From: JANQRV01 sp964533785 | Lineage (GTDB): Bacteria; Bacteroidota; Bacteroidia; Chitinophagales; Saprospiraceae | Direction of reading: 5' to 3' | NCBI GenBank assembly: GCA_964533785.1 | Contig: CAZHNG010000178.1 | Coordinates: 1 to 13,783, forward strand | DNA length: 13,783 bases | In this document: positions 6,288 to 13,783 of the stretch, piece by piece | How the letters are laid out: each line of letters begins with the position of its first letter | Numbering within the stretch: the first letter of the stretch is position 1 | Translations under genes and position numbers: made by a program | Notes under the pieces: model-generated | What the model was told of the DNA's origin: nothing | Seen by the model: only the letters and a program-made list of their open reading frames with translations | Databases searched by the model: none

Positions 6288-6616
6288 CACCCAATTGTAT
6301 ATCTTTTACTCATCATAAAAATATGACAAGATTGATGGATCTTATTGCTAATTATACTTTTAAATGACACAGAAAATGCCACAACATTGGTAATTGATAC
6401 GTGAAGTCCTCTCAGATTGGATAAGGAATTGCACAAAAACACTATTCAGCAATTGCCTATTAAGATTCCTGTTCATACTTAAATCGGAAAAAGGGATTGA
6501 CAAAGCATAATTAGTTGCTTCATCCATTTTCAAGTAAATGGTATGTGGAGAATATGAAGGAATTTAAGAAGAATATTTTTGGAAAGGTGACAATCAATAC
6601 CCTTTCGGGTACGGCA

Positions 6617-6647
6617 CAAAGTTAAATATTTTTTTATTCTATCACAA
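6617..6647 (-). promoter_or_regulatory. Consensus Bacteroidota promoter, TTG-N20-TAACTTTG
   Basis: On the minus strand TTG (6645-6647) is followed after 20 bases by TAACTTTG (6617-6624), an exact match to TAnnTTTG. It lies 38 bases past the stop of the RND gene and predicts a transcript starting near 6611, at the foot of a GAAA-loop hairpin. The spacer is AT-only over most of its length. The tetR promoter shows the same 20-base spacing. Confidence 0.6.
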
Positions 6648-6685
6648 TTTTTTTGATATTAATCGAAAAAAAATAGGATAAATAC

Positions 6686-9600
6686 TTAATTTATTTTGGT
6701 TTTGGAAGTAATCTTAGCAATTGAAACTTGAATTCGGTATGCAAGCCAGTACATAGATGGCACGACGATCAACGTAAGAAAAGTGGCAAATATCAGGCCA
6801 TAAATAACCGTCCAGGCCATGGGGCCCCAAACTGCGGTATTATCACCACCAACGAAGTACTGGGGATCCAGGTCAGTGACCAAAGTAAAAAAGTTGATAT
6901 TTAGCCCTATCGCCAAGGGTATTAATCCCAATACGGTAGTTATGGCCGTTAATAGTACGGGCCTGAGCCGGGTTGCTCCTCCCTTGATAATGGATTCTTT
7001 TACATCCTCTTTGCTTAGATCCATGATCTCTTTTATTCCTTCAGCCTCCCTGGCATTTATTTTATCGCGGATGAGCAGATTAATGTAATCGATCAATACT
7101 ATTGCGTTGTTCACTACGATACCCGCCAGTGAAATAATGCCCACGCCGGTGAAAACGATGGAAATATCTTTACCGGATATGGAATAACCAATAAATACGC
7201 CAATTGTACTGAACAATATGGACAATATGATGATGAAGGGAGAATAAATAGAATTGAACTGGGTCACCAGGATTAAAAATATGAGAAAAGTGGCAACCAA
7301 AAAAGCAGTACTAAGAAAACCCGTATCTTCGGCTTGCTGCTGTTGTTCTCCCGTAAACTCGTAGGAATAACCATTCGGAAACTCAAAATCCTGAAGTACG
7401 GCATCAATTTCTGCAATAATTTCATTCGCATTGTAACCGGCAATCACATTAGAAAAAACCGTGATCATACGATCCAGGTCTTTGCGTTTGATGGAGGTAT
7501 AAGTAGACGTATAATCAATATCAGCGACCGATGAAATAGGAACTTGGGTGAGTTGTCCGTTAGCCGAACGGAAAGTAACTTTTTGATTAAGCAGATCATC
7601 AAGGTTATTTCGGTAACGATCATCTAATCTGACCATAATAGGGTATTCATCTTCACCCACTTTAAATTTGGAAGCCTCCCTGCCGTATACCGCCGTCCTG
7701 ATCGTATTGGCGATCGCCGAGGTCGATATCTCATACCGGCGAGCCGCTTCCCGGTCAATATTAACGACCAATTCGGGCTTTCCTAACTTTACATCTGCTT
7801 GTAATTCTTCTATTCCCGGGATGTTAAAACTGTTGATATAGCTAATAATGTCTCTGGACAGATTAGCCAGGACGTCTATATTCTCTCCCTGGATCTCAAT
7901 GTTGATCGGCTTCCCGGTTTGGGGTCCATTTGCATTTTTATCTACACTGATATTTACGCCGGGAAACCCTCTTACTACCTGACGGATTTCATTCATAATG
8001 TCCCAGGTGGAAACACCTCCCCGTTCTTCGCTTGGCACGAAGGAAACGGTCAGCCGTGCTTTGTTGGGGGATGCTCCTGGTTCCGGAAGACCATTTGGAT
8101 CTGCGGTATTTTCTCCAATCTGAGCTAATACCGCTTCAACAATTTCGGAGTAGGGTTCTATGGCCTTGGTTACTTTTTCCTCTATTTCTTCCATTACCCG
8201 GTTGGTCGCTTCTATATCCTTGCCGATTGGAAGGTCAACAAAAACATTCACGTATAAAGGATCGCCATCAGGAAAAAAGATGATCTTGGGTGGAAAAGCA
8301 CTAAAAATACCGATCGCTAAGAACAGTAAAAAAATCGTTCCTACGAATACCGAAACCGGAAAACGCAAAGCCCCACGAATAAAGCGGTCGTATTGATCCT
8401 CCAACCAGGGCAGAACTTTATTCTGAAAAACGAAGGTACCGGGTCTTAGGAGAAAATAATTCAAAAGCGATATGATAATGGTGAATGCCAGCAGGTTACG
8501 TGCCCACATCACTTCCGTAAAATGAAAGACTACTGCCAGTATCAGCATGATGCCGGCACCCAGCAATATATTCCGGGTTTTTCTCCGTTTGACAGCCTTA
8601 TCCTCCACCTCCTCGTGAACCCGCATATAACTGGATGTGAATACCGTATTTATGACCAACGCTACGAATAATGAAGAAGACAACACAATGATCAAAGTGA
8701 TCGGCATGTATTTCATAAACTCACCGACAATGCCCGGCCAGAATGCCAGCGGCAAAAAAGCAGCCAGCGTAGTAGCCGTTGAAGCAATGATCGGAAGGGC
8801 AACTTCACTCGCACCGTATTTTGCAGCCTCATAGCCGGAATAACCGTTTTGCATATAGCGGTAGATATTTTCTACCACTACGATAGCATTGTCAACCAAC
8901 AAGCCCAATGCCAGGATCAAAGAAAAGAGTACTACAATATTCATCGTAACCCCGGTGAAAGATAGGAACATGATCCCCAAAAGCATGGATAATGGAATAG
9001 CCAAACCAACGAACAAGGCATTCCGGGTACCCAAAAAGAAAAGTAATACCAACACCACCAGGATAACACCAGAAATAATGCTGTTCTCCAAATTGTTGAC
9101 CTGATTGCGCGTATTAATGGATTGATCGTTGAAAAAGCTGATCTTCAAATCATCAGGAAGGTCTTGTTTGGCATCTTCAACAACCAGTTTTATCTTATCT
9201 GATGCATTCAGCAAGTTTTCTCCAGCTCTTTTGATGACATCCAGAGAGATAACCGGCAACTGATCAGACCGGGCAATACTGGTACGGTCTTCATAGCCGA
9301 AAACAACGTTGGCAATATCCTTTAAATAAATAGGTTCCTGGTTCTCACTTTTAACGATCATATTCCCGATCTCCTCCACATCTTCGAACTCTCCCTTGAT
9401 GCGTATTGCCCGGCGAAAATCATTTTTCAATACTTCACCACCGGAAATCGTTACATTTTCCGCACCAATGGCATTTACAACGTCGTCAAGACTAACCTTT
9501 ACCGCTTCCATCTTCAACATATCAACATCTACCTTCACTTCCCTGTCCAGGGTTCCTTTGAGCTCTACTTCCGATATTTCCGATACTTCGTCTTCCAGCC

Positions 9601-10120
9601 TTTCTTCTAAAAATTCAGCAAATTCTCTCAGTTCATCATTGGTGTAATCTCCTGATATGTTGATGGAAACGATCGGCAATTCAGAAAGATTGATATCCTG
9701 CACATTGGGTTCCTGGTCCAGATCGGTCGGTAATTCACTTTTAGCAAGATCAACGGCATCCTTTATTTTTCGGAAAGCCAGCTCAAGGTCTTCATCAGCT
9801 TCAAATTCGACAATGATCACCGAGAAATCCTGAATTGAGGTGGACTGGATGGTTTTGACTCCCGAAACACTCTGAATTTCTTTTTCAATAGGACGGGTTA
9901 CCAGGTTTTCAATATCGGCCGCCGAGTTTCCGGGATAGGGCGTATTGATGTATACCGTTGGTATTTCTACATCGGGAAACTGTTCCTTGGGCATGGTTTG
10001 ATACGCCTGGATACCAAAAATAAATATCATGAAGGTCAAAATGAAGACGCTGGTTACGTTATCTACGGCCAGCGCCGACAAACCAAATAACCTCTTTTTA
10101 TTCGTGCTTTCTTGTGACAT
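6686..10120 (-). CDS. RND efflux pump permease (AcrB/HAE-type), 1144 aa
   Basis: This is the inner-membrane proton/drug antiporter of a tripartite pump. It has the RND plan: TM1 at 22-40, periplasmic porter loop to about 340, TM2-TM6 at about 345-495, second half from TM7 at 588-608, second loop to about 930 and TM8-TM12 to the end. TM4 holds LGLLVDNAIVVVEN (406-417) with D410 for proton relay and N411 where AcrB has its second Asp. TM10 holds GIVVNNAIVLID (1000-1011), with Asn where AcrB has Lys940. This VDN/VNN pairing is common in the wider family, so it is not a defect. Two extra hydrophobic segments (517-534 and 543-557) lie between TM6 and TM7, and about 20 residues are inserted near 1074-1097 before the last helix. 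That explains the length above AcrB's 1049. It is the last gene of the tetR operon, 78 bases after the adaptor gene. Substrates cannot be read from sequence. Confidence 0.95.
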   Translation of the reverse strand: MSQESTNKKRLFGLSALAVDNVTSVFILTFMIFIFGIQAYQTMPKEQFPDVEIPTVYINTPYPGNSAADIENLVTRPIEKEIQSVSGVKTIQSTSIQDFSVIIVEFEADEDLELAFRKIKDAVDLAKSELPTDLDQEPNVQDINLSELPIVSINISGDYTNDELREFAEFLEERLEDEVSEISEVELKGTLDREVKVDVDMLKMEAVKVSLDDVVNAIGAENVTISGGEVLKNDFRRAIRIKGEFEDVEEIGNMIVKSENQEPIYLKDIANVVFGYEDRTSIARSDQLPVISLDVIKRAGENLLNASDKIKLVVEDAKQDLPDDLKISFFNDQSINTRNQVNNLENSIISGVILVVLVLLFFLGTRNALFVGLAIPLSMLLGIMFLSFTGVTMNIVVLFSLILALGLLVDNAIVVVENIYRYMQNGYSGYEAAKYGASEVALPIIASTATTLAAFLPLAFWPGIVGEFMKYMPITLIIVLSSSLFVALVINTVFTSSYMRVHEEVEDKAVKRRKTRNILLGAGIMLILAVVFHFTEVMWARNLLAFTIIISLLNYFLLRPGTFVFQNKVLPWLEDQYDRFIRGALRFPVSVFVGTIFLLFLAIGIFSAFPPKIIFFPDGDPLYVNVFVDLPIGKDIEATNRVMEEIEEKVTKAIEPYSEIVEAVLAQIGENTADPNGLPEPGASPNKARLTVSFVPSEERGGVSTWDIMNEIRQVVRGFPGVNISVDKNANGPQTGKPINIEIQGENIDVLANLSRDIISYINSFNIPGIEELQADVKLGKPELVVNIDREAARRYEISTSAIANTIRTAVYGREASKFKVGEDEYPIMVRLDDRYRNNLDDLLNQKVTFRSANGQLTQVPISSVADIDYTSTYTSIKRKDLDRMITVFSNVIAGYNANEIIAEIDAVLQDFEFPNGYSYEFTGEQQQQAEDTGFLSTAFLVATFLIFLILVTQFNSIYSPFIIILSILFSTIGVFIGYSISGKDISIVFTGVGIISLAGIVVNNAIVLIDYINLLIRDKINAREAEGIKEIMDLSKEDVKESIIKGGATRLRPVLLTAITTVLGLIPLAIGLNINFFTLVTDLDPQYFVGGDNTAVWGPMAWTVIYGLIFATFLTLIVVPSMYWLAYRIQVSIAKITSKTKIN

Positions 10121-10182
10121 GCTTGTAGTTGTTGAATTGTACGTTCAGGAAACCTTATCCTTTATTTGCTGAATATTTAACA

Positions 10183-10200
10183 AAACCCTGGAAGGGGTTT
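10183..10200 (-). terminator. Hairpin between adaptor and pump genes, possible attenuator
   Basis: On the minus strand AAACCC (10195-10200) pairs with GGGTTT (10183-10188) around a 6-base loop, and the sequence continues UGUUAAAU. The 5' arm includes two bases of the adaptor stop codon. The stem is short and the U run is broken, so it may lower pump expression relative to the adaptor or protect the upstream RNA end rather than terminate fully. Confidence 0.35.
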
Positions 10201-11362
10201 ATGACTCTGCCACTCTGATCTGTTCACCATCCGTCAAGTCTCTGGCGCCTTCCAGGATCAACTCTTCTCCCCCTATCAGCCCTTGCGTCACTATGATCTC
10301 TCCCTCGTAGCTTTCTCCGGTTGAGATGTATACTTTTTTTGCGGAAATGCGCTTTCCTTCTTCACCGTTTTCCCGGATAAATACATAATCCTTTCCGCCC
10401 ACTTCCTGTAAAACGGCTTCCACCGGAACAGTGATCACCTCTTCCAAGGTTAGATCATTGATCAAAACAGTCGCCAATAGATTAGGCTTTAACAGGGGAT
10501 TATACCTGGAAAGATTAGCTTCTATTTCAAAAGTCCGGTTGGAAGGGTTAATTACCCGGCCGATAAGATTGATCCGTGCTTTTTGTTCCATATCGATAGC
10601 AGGAAAATTTACCGTGATCTCCTCGCCAACTTTCACCGCCGTCAGCAGGGTTTCCGGCACATCCGCTTTTACCTTAAGCTTTTTAGTACTTAAAATTTGT
10701 ATAATCGGAGCACCTGCCGCAACAACTTCTCCGCTTTGCATCACCACCCGGTCCACCAATCCGGAGATCGGAGCAAAAACCTCTCCTTTCGTTAGCTGAT
10801 AATCGAGGGTTTCAATGCTTTTCTCCAGTCTTTCTTTGTTATTTTTAGCTTCTAAGTATTGAATTTCCGAGCCAATGTTTTGGTTCCATAGCCTTTGTTG
10901 ACGTTCGAAAACCGTCGTTGCCAGTTCGAGCGATTTCGTAAGCTCCGCTTTTTGTTTTTTTAATTGTTCCAGGTCTAATTTAGCGATCAATTGCCCTTTG
11001 TTTACCTGGTCTCCTTCGTCTACGGTAAGGGTAATAATGCGGCCACCGATTTCACCGGTTGCGTCAACAAGATCTTCGGCTTCTACCAAACCCTGTACTT
11101 CTACAAAACGCTTGAAATTTTGTTTATCCAATACTTTCGTAGTGACTAACCTGCCTTTTTCCACTGCCCGGGTCGGGTCAATACTATCGACCTGAGCCTC
11201 TACTTTAGTGATTAGTGCGGTCAGGTTTTTGAGTTCTTCGCGTTTGGCTTTTAAAAAATTTCTTTTTCCTTCAAGGTCAGCTGGAATTTCTTCTGTAACA
11301 ACGGTATTATTACAAGCGGAGAATACAGTTGCCAGCAATAGGGTGATAAACCAGTATCTCAT
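10199..11362 (-). CDS. RND pump periplasmic adaptor (membrane fusion protein), lipoprotein
   Basis: This 387-residue protein bridges the RND permease and the TolC-like channel in the periplasm. A signal sequence ends in FSAC with C17 as the lipid-anchored residue. Residues 30-60 form an added N-terminal coil before the usual adaptor core. The lipoyl halves are at 96-131 (TGEIGGRIITLTVDEGDQV) and 191-226 (APISGLVDRVVMQSGEVV), flanking an alpha-hairpin at 132-190, which is short, as in adaptors of this group. A beta-barrel domain follows at about 228-305 and the membrane-proximal domain runs to the end. The gene lies 75 bases after the tolC-like gene and 78 before the permease gene, all in one direction. 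An adaptor with its cognate pump and channel in one operon should form a complete system with no need for an outside channel. Confidence 0.94.
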   Translation of the reverse strand: MRYWFITLLLATVFSACNNTVVTEEIPADLEGKRNFLKAKREELKNLTALITKVEAQVDSIDPTRAVEKGRLVTTKVLDKQNFKRFVEVQGLVEAEDLVDATGEIGGRIITLTVDEGDQVNKGQLIAKLDLEQLKKQKAELTKSLELATTVFERQQRLWNQNIGSEIQYLEAKNNKERLEKSIETLDYQLTKGEVFAPISGLVDRVVMQSGEVVAAGAPIIQILSTKKLKVKADVPETLLTAVKVGEEITVNFPAIDMEQKARINLIGRVINPSNRTFEIEANLSRYNPLLKPNLLATVLINDLTLEEVITVPVEAVLQEVGGKDYVFIRENGEEGKRISAKKVYISTGESYEGEIIVTQGLIGGEELILEGARDLTDGEQIRVAES

Positions 11363-11437
11363 TATTTGATATTTAATATCTAGAAATTTGTCAAAAAACG
11401 GGTGATGAATTTGTGTATTAAGAATGGTAACAGTCTC

Positions 11438-12775
11438 TTATTGCCCAAGGGCAATATCCAGTTGTTGTTTGGCAATAACCAAGTCGTACAGTGCTTGTAA
11501 GTAGTTACTCTGAGAAGTGTAAAGCGACTGTTCGGCCTGTGTCACCTCCAGGCTGGAACCCACGCCTTCCCGGTATTTTACCTGCGTCGTTTCGTAAATG
11601 CGTTCTGCCAGCGCTAAATTTTTTTCTTGGTTAGCGAGTTTTTCTTTTGCGCTGATATAGCTGGTTCTAGCGGTCTTTATTTCTAGCTGGATGGCTTGCT
11701 GCAACTCTGTTTTTTGGTTTTCTGCTTCCTGCATGTCCAGCATAGTTCTTTGGATCTTGGCTTTCTTATCCAGACCATCAAAAATGGGTATATTCAGGTT
11801 AACCCCCACAAAAGCCAGCGGGGACCAAAATCCATCTTTAAGATTATCTCCTTGATATTGATACGTATAGGCTGCATTAGCCCGTAAATTCGGCCAATAT
11901 TGAGATTTATAGTTTTTCAGATTCAGTTCATTCAATTCATTACCAATTTCTATCAATTCCACTTCGGGACGGTTAGCATAATTAAAAGCACCCACTATAT
12001 CTTTATCATCTGCTTCTGCATCGAAAGCTTCCAAATTTCCTGACACTTCAATCTCACTGTCTACCGGATATCCCATAGCAAACTTAAGGTTGGTTTTGGC
12101 ATTTTCCAGTTGTCGCAACAGGTTATCTTTTTCGGTTTTCAGATTGGAAAGGGATAATTCCTGACGATCAATATCCAGTTGTTCTACGAATCCTTCTGCG
12201 TATAAAGCCTTGGTTTCATTTAACAATTTTTCGAGATTGCTGATATTCTTATCCAGAATTTGCAGATTTTCTTTGACTAGCAATACCGGGAAGTAAGCAT
12301 TGATGACATTATTTTTCACTTCTCTCCTCTGCGTTAAGAGATCTTGTTGTACATATTTTTTGTAGGCCTTGGCAGCTTTCAGGCCAACAAAATAGCTGCC
12401 GTCAAAGATCATTGTCTCGAGATTAAGACTAGCCGTTAAGTTATTTCTCAGGAAAAAAGAGGCATTTGTTTCAACTTCTTCGTTGGGATTAAGCGCCTGA
12501 ATGAGTGCTACAAAAGCTTCCGGCAAAGGTTGTTGTGGTATTTCCAGATAACGCTGATAGGATACTGCCCCATCTAATTTGGGTAAACCGATGGCCGTGC
12601 TTTCAACGATCTGCTGTTGGGCATCAGCTATATTGAGCTGGGCATTTTTTATGGTAATGTTATTATTAAAAGCATACTGAATAGCAGCGTCAAGATCGAT
12701 CTTTTGTACTTCCTGCCCTTGCAGCGATACACAAAAAATCAAAGAAATAACAGTCAGGTGGATCAATGATTTCAT
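11438..12775 (-). CDS. TolC-family outer-membrane efflux channel
   Basis: This 445-residue protein forms the trimeric outer-membrane exit duct of the pump. Residues 1-20 are a signal peptide (MKSLIHLTVISLIFCVSLQG) with no lipobox cysteine at the cleavage site, so it is not a lipoprotein. Two OEP repeats follow, each with long coiled-coil helices around beta strands. The first has LDAAIQYAFNNNITIKNAQL (28-47) and the second EVELIEIGNELNELNL. The last helix carries the family pattern YREGVGSSLEVTQAEQSLY and the protein ends QLDIALGQ. Length is typical. It is second in the operon, 57 bases after tetR and 75 before the adaptor gene; no promoter consensus was found in either gap, which supports one message from the tetR promoter. 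Confidence 0.94.
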   Translation of the reverse strand: MKSLIHLTVISLIFCVSLQGQEVQKIDLDAAIQYAFNNNITIKNAQLNIADAQQQIVESTAIGLPKLDGAVSYQRYLEIPQQPLPEAFVALIQALNPNEEVETNASFFLRNNLTASLNLETMIFDGSYFVGLKAAKAYKKYVQQDLLTQRREVKNNVINAYFPVLLVKENLQILDKNISNLEKLLNETKALYAEGFVEQLDIDRQELSLSNLKTEKDNLLRQLENAKTNLKFAMGYPVDSEIEVSGNLEAFDAEADDKDIVGAFNYANRPEVELIEIGNELNELNLKNYKSQYWPNLRANAAYTYQYQGDNLKDGFWSPLAFVGVNLNIPIFDGLDKKAKIQRTMLDMQEAENQKTELQQAIQLEIKTARTSYISAKEKLANQEKNLALAERIYETTQVKYREGVGSSLEVTQAEQSLYTSQSNYLQALYDLVIAKQQLDIALGQ

Positions 12776-12832
12776 TGGTGCTTATTTACATTATGCGATT
12801 ATAGAAAACCTTCAAATAACTCAGTCTAAAAT

Positions 12833-13468
12833 TTATTGACCAGTGGTACCCACTGTTGTTTTCATTGCCTCTTGGGTATATTTTTTGAGCAATTCCAATC
12901 CTTTGGGAGAAGCAATTCCATGAATGTGGTAACTAAAGTAGTTGGTAAATAATTCCGCTTGATTGTATTCCGAAATCGGAAATAAATCGGCATCTACCAA
13001 CAGGGAGGTTTTTCCCACGTAAAGCTTAGCTACAATATCCGTATTGATCTCTTGACGATAAACCCCTTGCCTAATGCCAATTTCAATATTTTCTTTCATC
13101 AACTCGTACACATGCATATTGTGCAAGCTTTCTATCTTTTTCCAGGTACTTTGATAATACTTCCGTAAATCATAAACTACTGATGGCGACATATTGCGCA
13201 ACATGCATACTACGTACTCCGCCAATTTCAACATCTCCTCGATCGCATCCCTGGCTTCCTTTCGTATTTGAGCCATCATTTTTTTCTCAAATTCCACCGA
13301 ACGCTGAAAAATCTTCTCGATCAGATCCGCTTTATTATTGACGAATTGATACAAGGTTTTCTTTGAAATTCCAATATGCCTGGATATGTCATCCATAGTG
13401 ACACTCTTGACCCCGTATTTCATGAAAAGTTCTTCTGCGCCCTGCAATATTTGTTGTTTCTGATTCAT
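12833..13468 (-). CDS. TetR/AcrR-family repressor of the efflux operon
   Basis: This 211-residue protein is a dimeric DNA-binding repressor. The N-terminal domain is plain: helix 1 at 3-18 (QKQQILQGAEELFMKYG), helix 2 at 24-32 (TMDDISRHI) and recognition helix 3 at 35-42 (SKKTLYQF), then KADLIEKIF. The C-terminal ligand-binding part from about 55 has no recognisable family. I chose the ATG at 13468. The ATG at 13498 would add ten residues unlike the family's N-terminus and would leave only a few bases of leader behind the predicted promoter. An AGGG lies about ten bases before the chosen start. The gene is first in the operon, and the large inverted repeat over its promoter is the obvious site for autorepression, released when a pump substrate binds. 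The inducer cannot be inferred. Confidence 0.9.
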   Translation of the reverse strand: MNQKQQILQGAEELFMKYGVKSVTMDDISRHIGISKKTLYQFVNNKADLIEKIFQRSVEFEKKMMAQIRKEARDAIEEMLKLAEYVVCMLRNMSPSVVYDLRKYYQSTWKKIESLHNMHVYELMKENIEIGIRQGVYRQEINTDIVAKLYVGKTSLLVDADLFPISEYNQAELFTNYFSYHIHGIASPKGLELLKKYTQEAMKTTVGTTGQ

Positions 13469-13508
13469 GCAATACCCTGCTTTAACTCGCACCCCCACAA
13501 TTGCGATG

Positions 13509-13539
13509 CGAAAATAATCGAATTACACTACGGAAACAA
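13509..13539 (-). promoter_or_regulatory. Predicted tetR operon promoter, TTG-N20-TATTTTCG
   Basis: On the minus strand TTG (13537-13539) is followed after 20 bases by TATTTTCG (13509-13516), one mismatch from TAnnTTTG. Transcription would begin near 13503, about 35 bases before the ATG at 13468. The 20-base spacing equals that of the promoter at 6617-6647. Confidence 0.5.
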
Positions 13540-13560
13540 TTTTTAGGAAAAATGTTTCCG
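13531..13560. promoter_or_regulatory. Inverted repeat over the -33 element, probable TetR operator
   Basis: CGGAAAC (13531-13537) and GTTTCCG (13554-13560) are perfect outer arms. The inner halves, AATTTTT and GAAAAAT, also pair if one A is bulged, giving about 13 paired bases per side over 30 bases. The repeat contains the TTG at 13537-13539, so a bound dimer would block RNA polymerase. The size and place fit TetR-family operators. A hairpin in RNA is possible but would lie upstream of the predicted start. Confidence 0.55.
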
Positions 13561-13783
13561 GCGTTCACGCATTTTTCCGACCAGCAGGATGATTTTCACA
13601 ATAAATGCCCCAAATAGCTCGATTTATGACACTGGGCTGACATATCGGTGCTCTTTTATCTTCTTCCAATAATTGACAGAGAAGAATATTATAAGTGCGC
13701 AGGTTTAAGGTCTAATTTTAATCTTCAGGATTGAACACTAATTCATTACAATATGTAATTGACTTATACCGACGTTGAAGTGG
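13561..13783. other. Right-edge noncoding stretch, no gene seen
   Basis: Stops interrupt all frames and no promoter consensus was found. The only structure is a perfect 6-bp inverted repeat, ATTACA (13745-13750) and TGTAAT (13754-13759), around ATA, which could belong to the control region of a gene beyond the window edge. Confidence 0.4.

Larger units (their letters stand above)
6213..6296 (-). repeat. 15-bp inverted repeat enclosing terminator H2
   Basis: The arms at 6213-6227 (AATTGAGTGAGTGTT) and 6282-6296 (AACACTCACCCAATT) are complementary except at one position. In minus-strand RNA that position is a G-U pair, so all 15 pairs form; in plus-strand RNA it is an A-C mismatch. This favours the minus strand as the one that folds. 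The pairing encloses one direct repeat copy and hairpin H2. Confidence 0.65.
6229..6611 (-). ncRNA. Candidate minus-strand transcript: small RNA or pdxH leader
   Basis: The 563 bases between pdxH and the RND pump gene contain no convincing gene. They do contain the parts of a separate minus-strand transcript: a consensus promoter (6617-6647), a hairpin at the predicted start (6598-6611: TACCC, loop GAAA, GGGTA) and two intrinsic terminators (H2 ending at 6229, H1 ending at 6144). An RNA ending at H2 would be about 380 bases and one ending at H1 about 470. A 55-codon frame lies inside it (6527 down to 6360, starting MDEATNYALSIPFSDL), but it has no recognisable domain and may be chance. I recognise no known RNA family here: not tmRNA, SRP RNA or RNase P RNA. 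Read-through of both terminators would lead into pdxH-queG, so a regulated leader is the main alternative. A weaker -7-like box, TATTTTTA, at 6316-6323 could start a short RNA of about 80 bases ending at H2. Confidence 0.4.

Noticed and set aside
6181..6310. Plus-strand mini frames starting at the two ACTATGAAC repeats, read as leader peptides
   Set aside because: The first has only six codons, the second shares no frame content with it, and the hairpins have U runs only on the minus strand, so the functional RNA runs the other way.
8446..10120. Loss of AcrB Asp408 and Lys940 equivalents as a sign of an inactive pump
   Set aside because: VDN in TM4 and VNN in TM10 occur together in many RND permeases as I know the family, and D410 is kept, so this is a subfamily trait.
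11368..11380. Perfect palindrome GATATT-T-AATATC before the adaptor gene
   Set aside because: It is AT-rich, lies within the ribosome-binding region inside an operon, and is well within what chance gives.
13469..13498. Upstream ATG adding ten residues to the TetR protein
   Set aside because: The extra residues do not resemble TetR N-termini, and the predicted transcript start leaves almost no leader for it.
13745..13759. ATTACA-ATA-TGTAAT palindrome at the right edge
   Set aside because: Six-base AT-rich arms with no gene in view; listed only within the noncoding stretch.

Overview
The window looks like chromosomal DNA from a member of the Bacteroidota, probably from the Saprospiraceae/Lewinella side of the phylum. 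The grounds are promoter elements of the Bacteroidota type (TAnnTTTG, twice with a TTG exactly 20 bases upstream), A-rich sequence rather than strong Shine-Dalgarno sites before most starts, a DUF5916 outer-membrane protein, lipoproteins with relaxed lipoboxes, and an efflux operon in the order TetR, TolC, adaptor, RND pump. The taxon below phylum level is a guess. No mobile element, CRISPR array, tRNA or rRNA was seen, and every larger gene is intact.

Left part (1-4538): a probable 55-residue membrane protein (95-262), then a two-gene unit of a DUF5916/CBM9-like outer-membrane protein and a small unknown lipoprotein. A bidirectional terminator separates this unit from a convergent gene for a lipoprotein with an SGNH-hydrolase-like fold whose catalytic residues all appear to be lost. 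A stand-alone receiver-domain response regulator follows and ends tail to tail with queG, overlapping it by 15 bases.

Middle (4524-6685): pdxH and queG form a minus-strand pair with a 12-base gap. Upstream lies 563 bases without a convincing gene but rich in structure. On the minus strand it holds a consensus promoter, a hairpin with a GAAA loop at the expected transcript start, and two copies of a roughly 25-base sequence, each followed by a different perfect 9-bp hairpin and a run of U. The last of these terminators ends 21 bases before the pdxH start. This is either a sibling small-RNA locus or an attenuated leader for pdxH-queG, and it is the most interesting part of the window.

Right part (6686-13560): a minus-strand operon reading tetR, tolC-like outer-membrane factor, lipoprotein adaptor and 1144-residue RND permease, with 57 to 78 bases between genes. 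The TetR gene is first, and a 30-base inverted repeat covers the -33 element of its promoter, so a simple autorepression model for the whole tripartite pump fits. The pump appears to have two extra membrane segments at its central hinge. The last 220 bases hold no gene that I can support.
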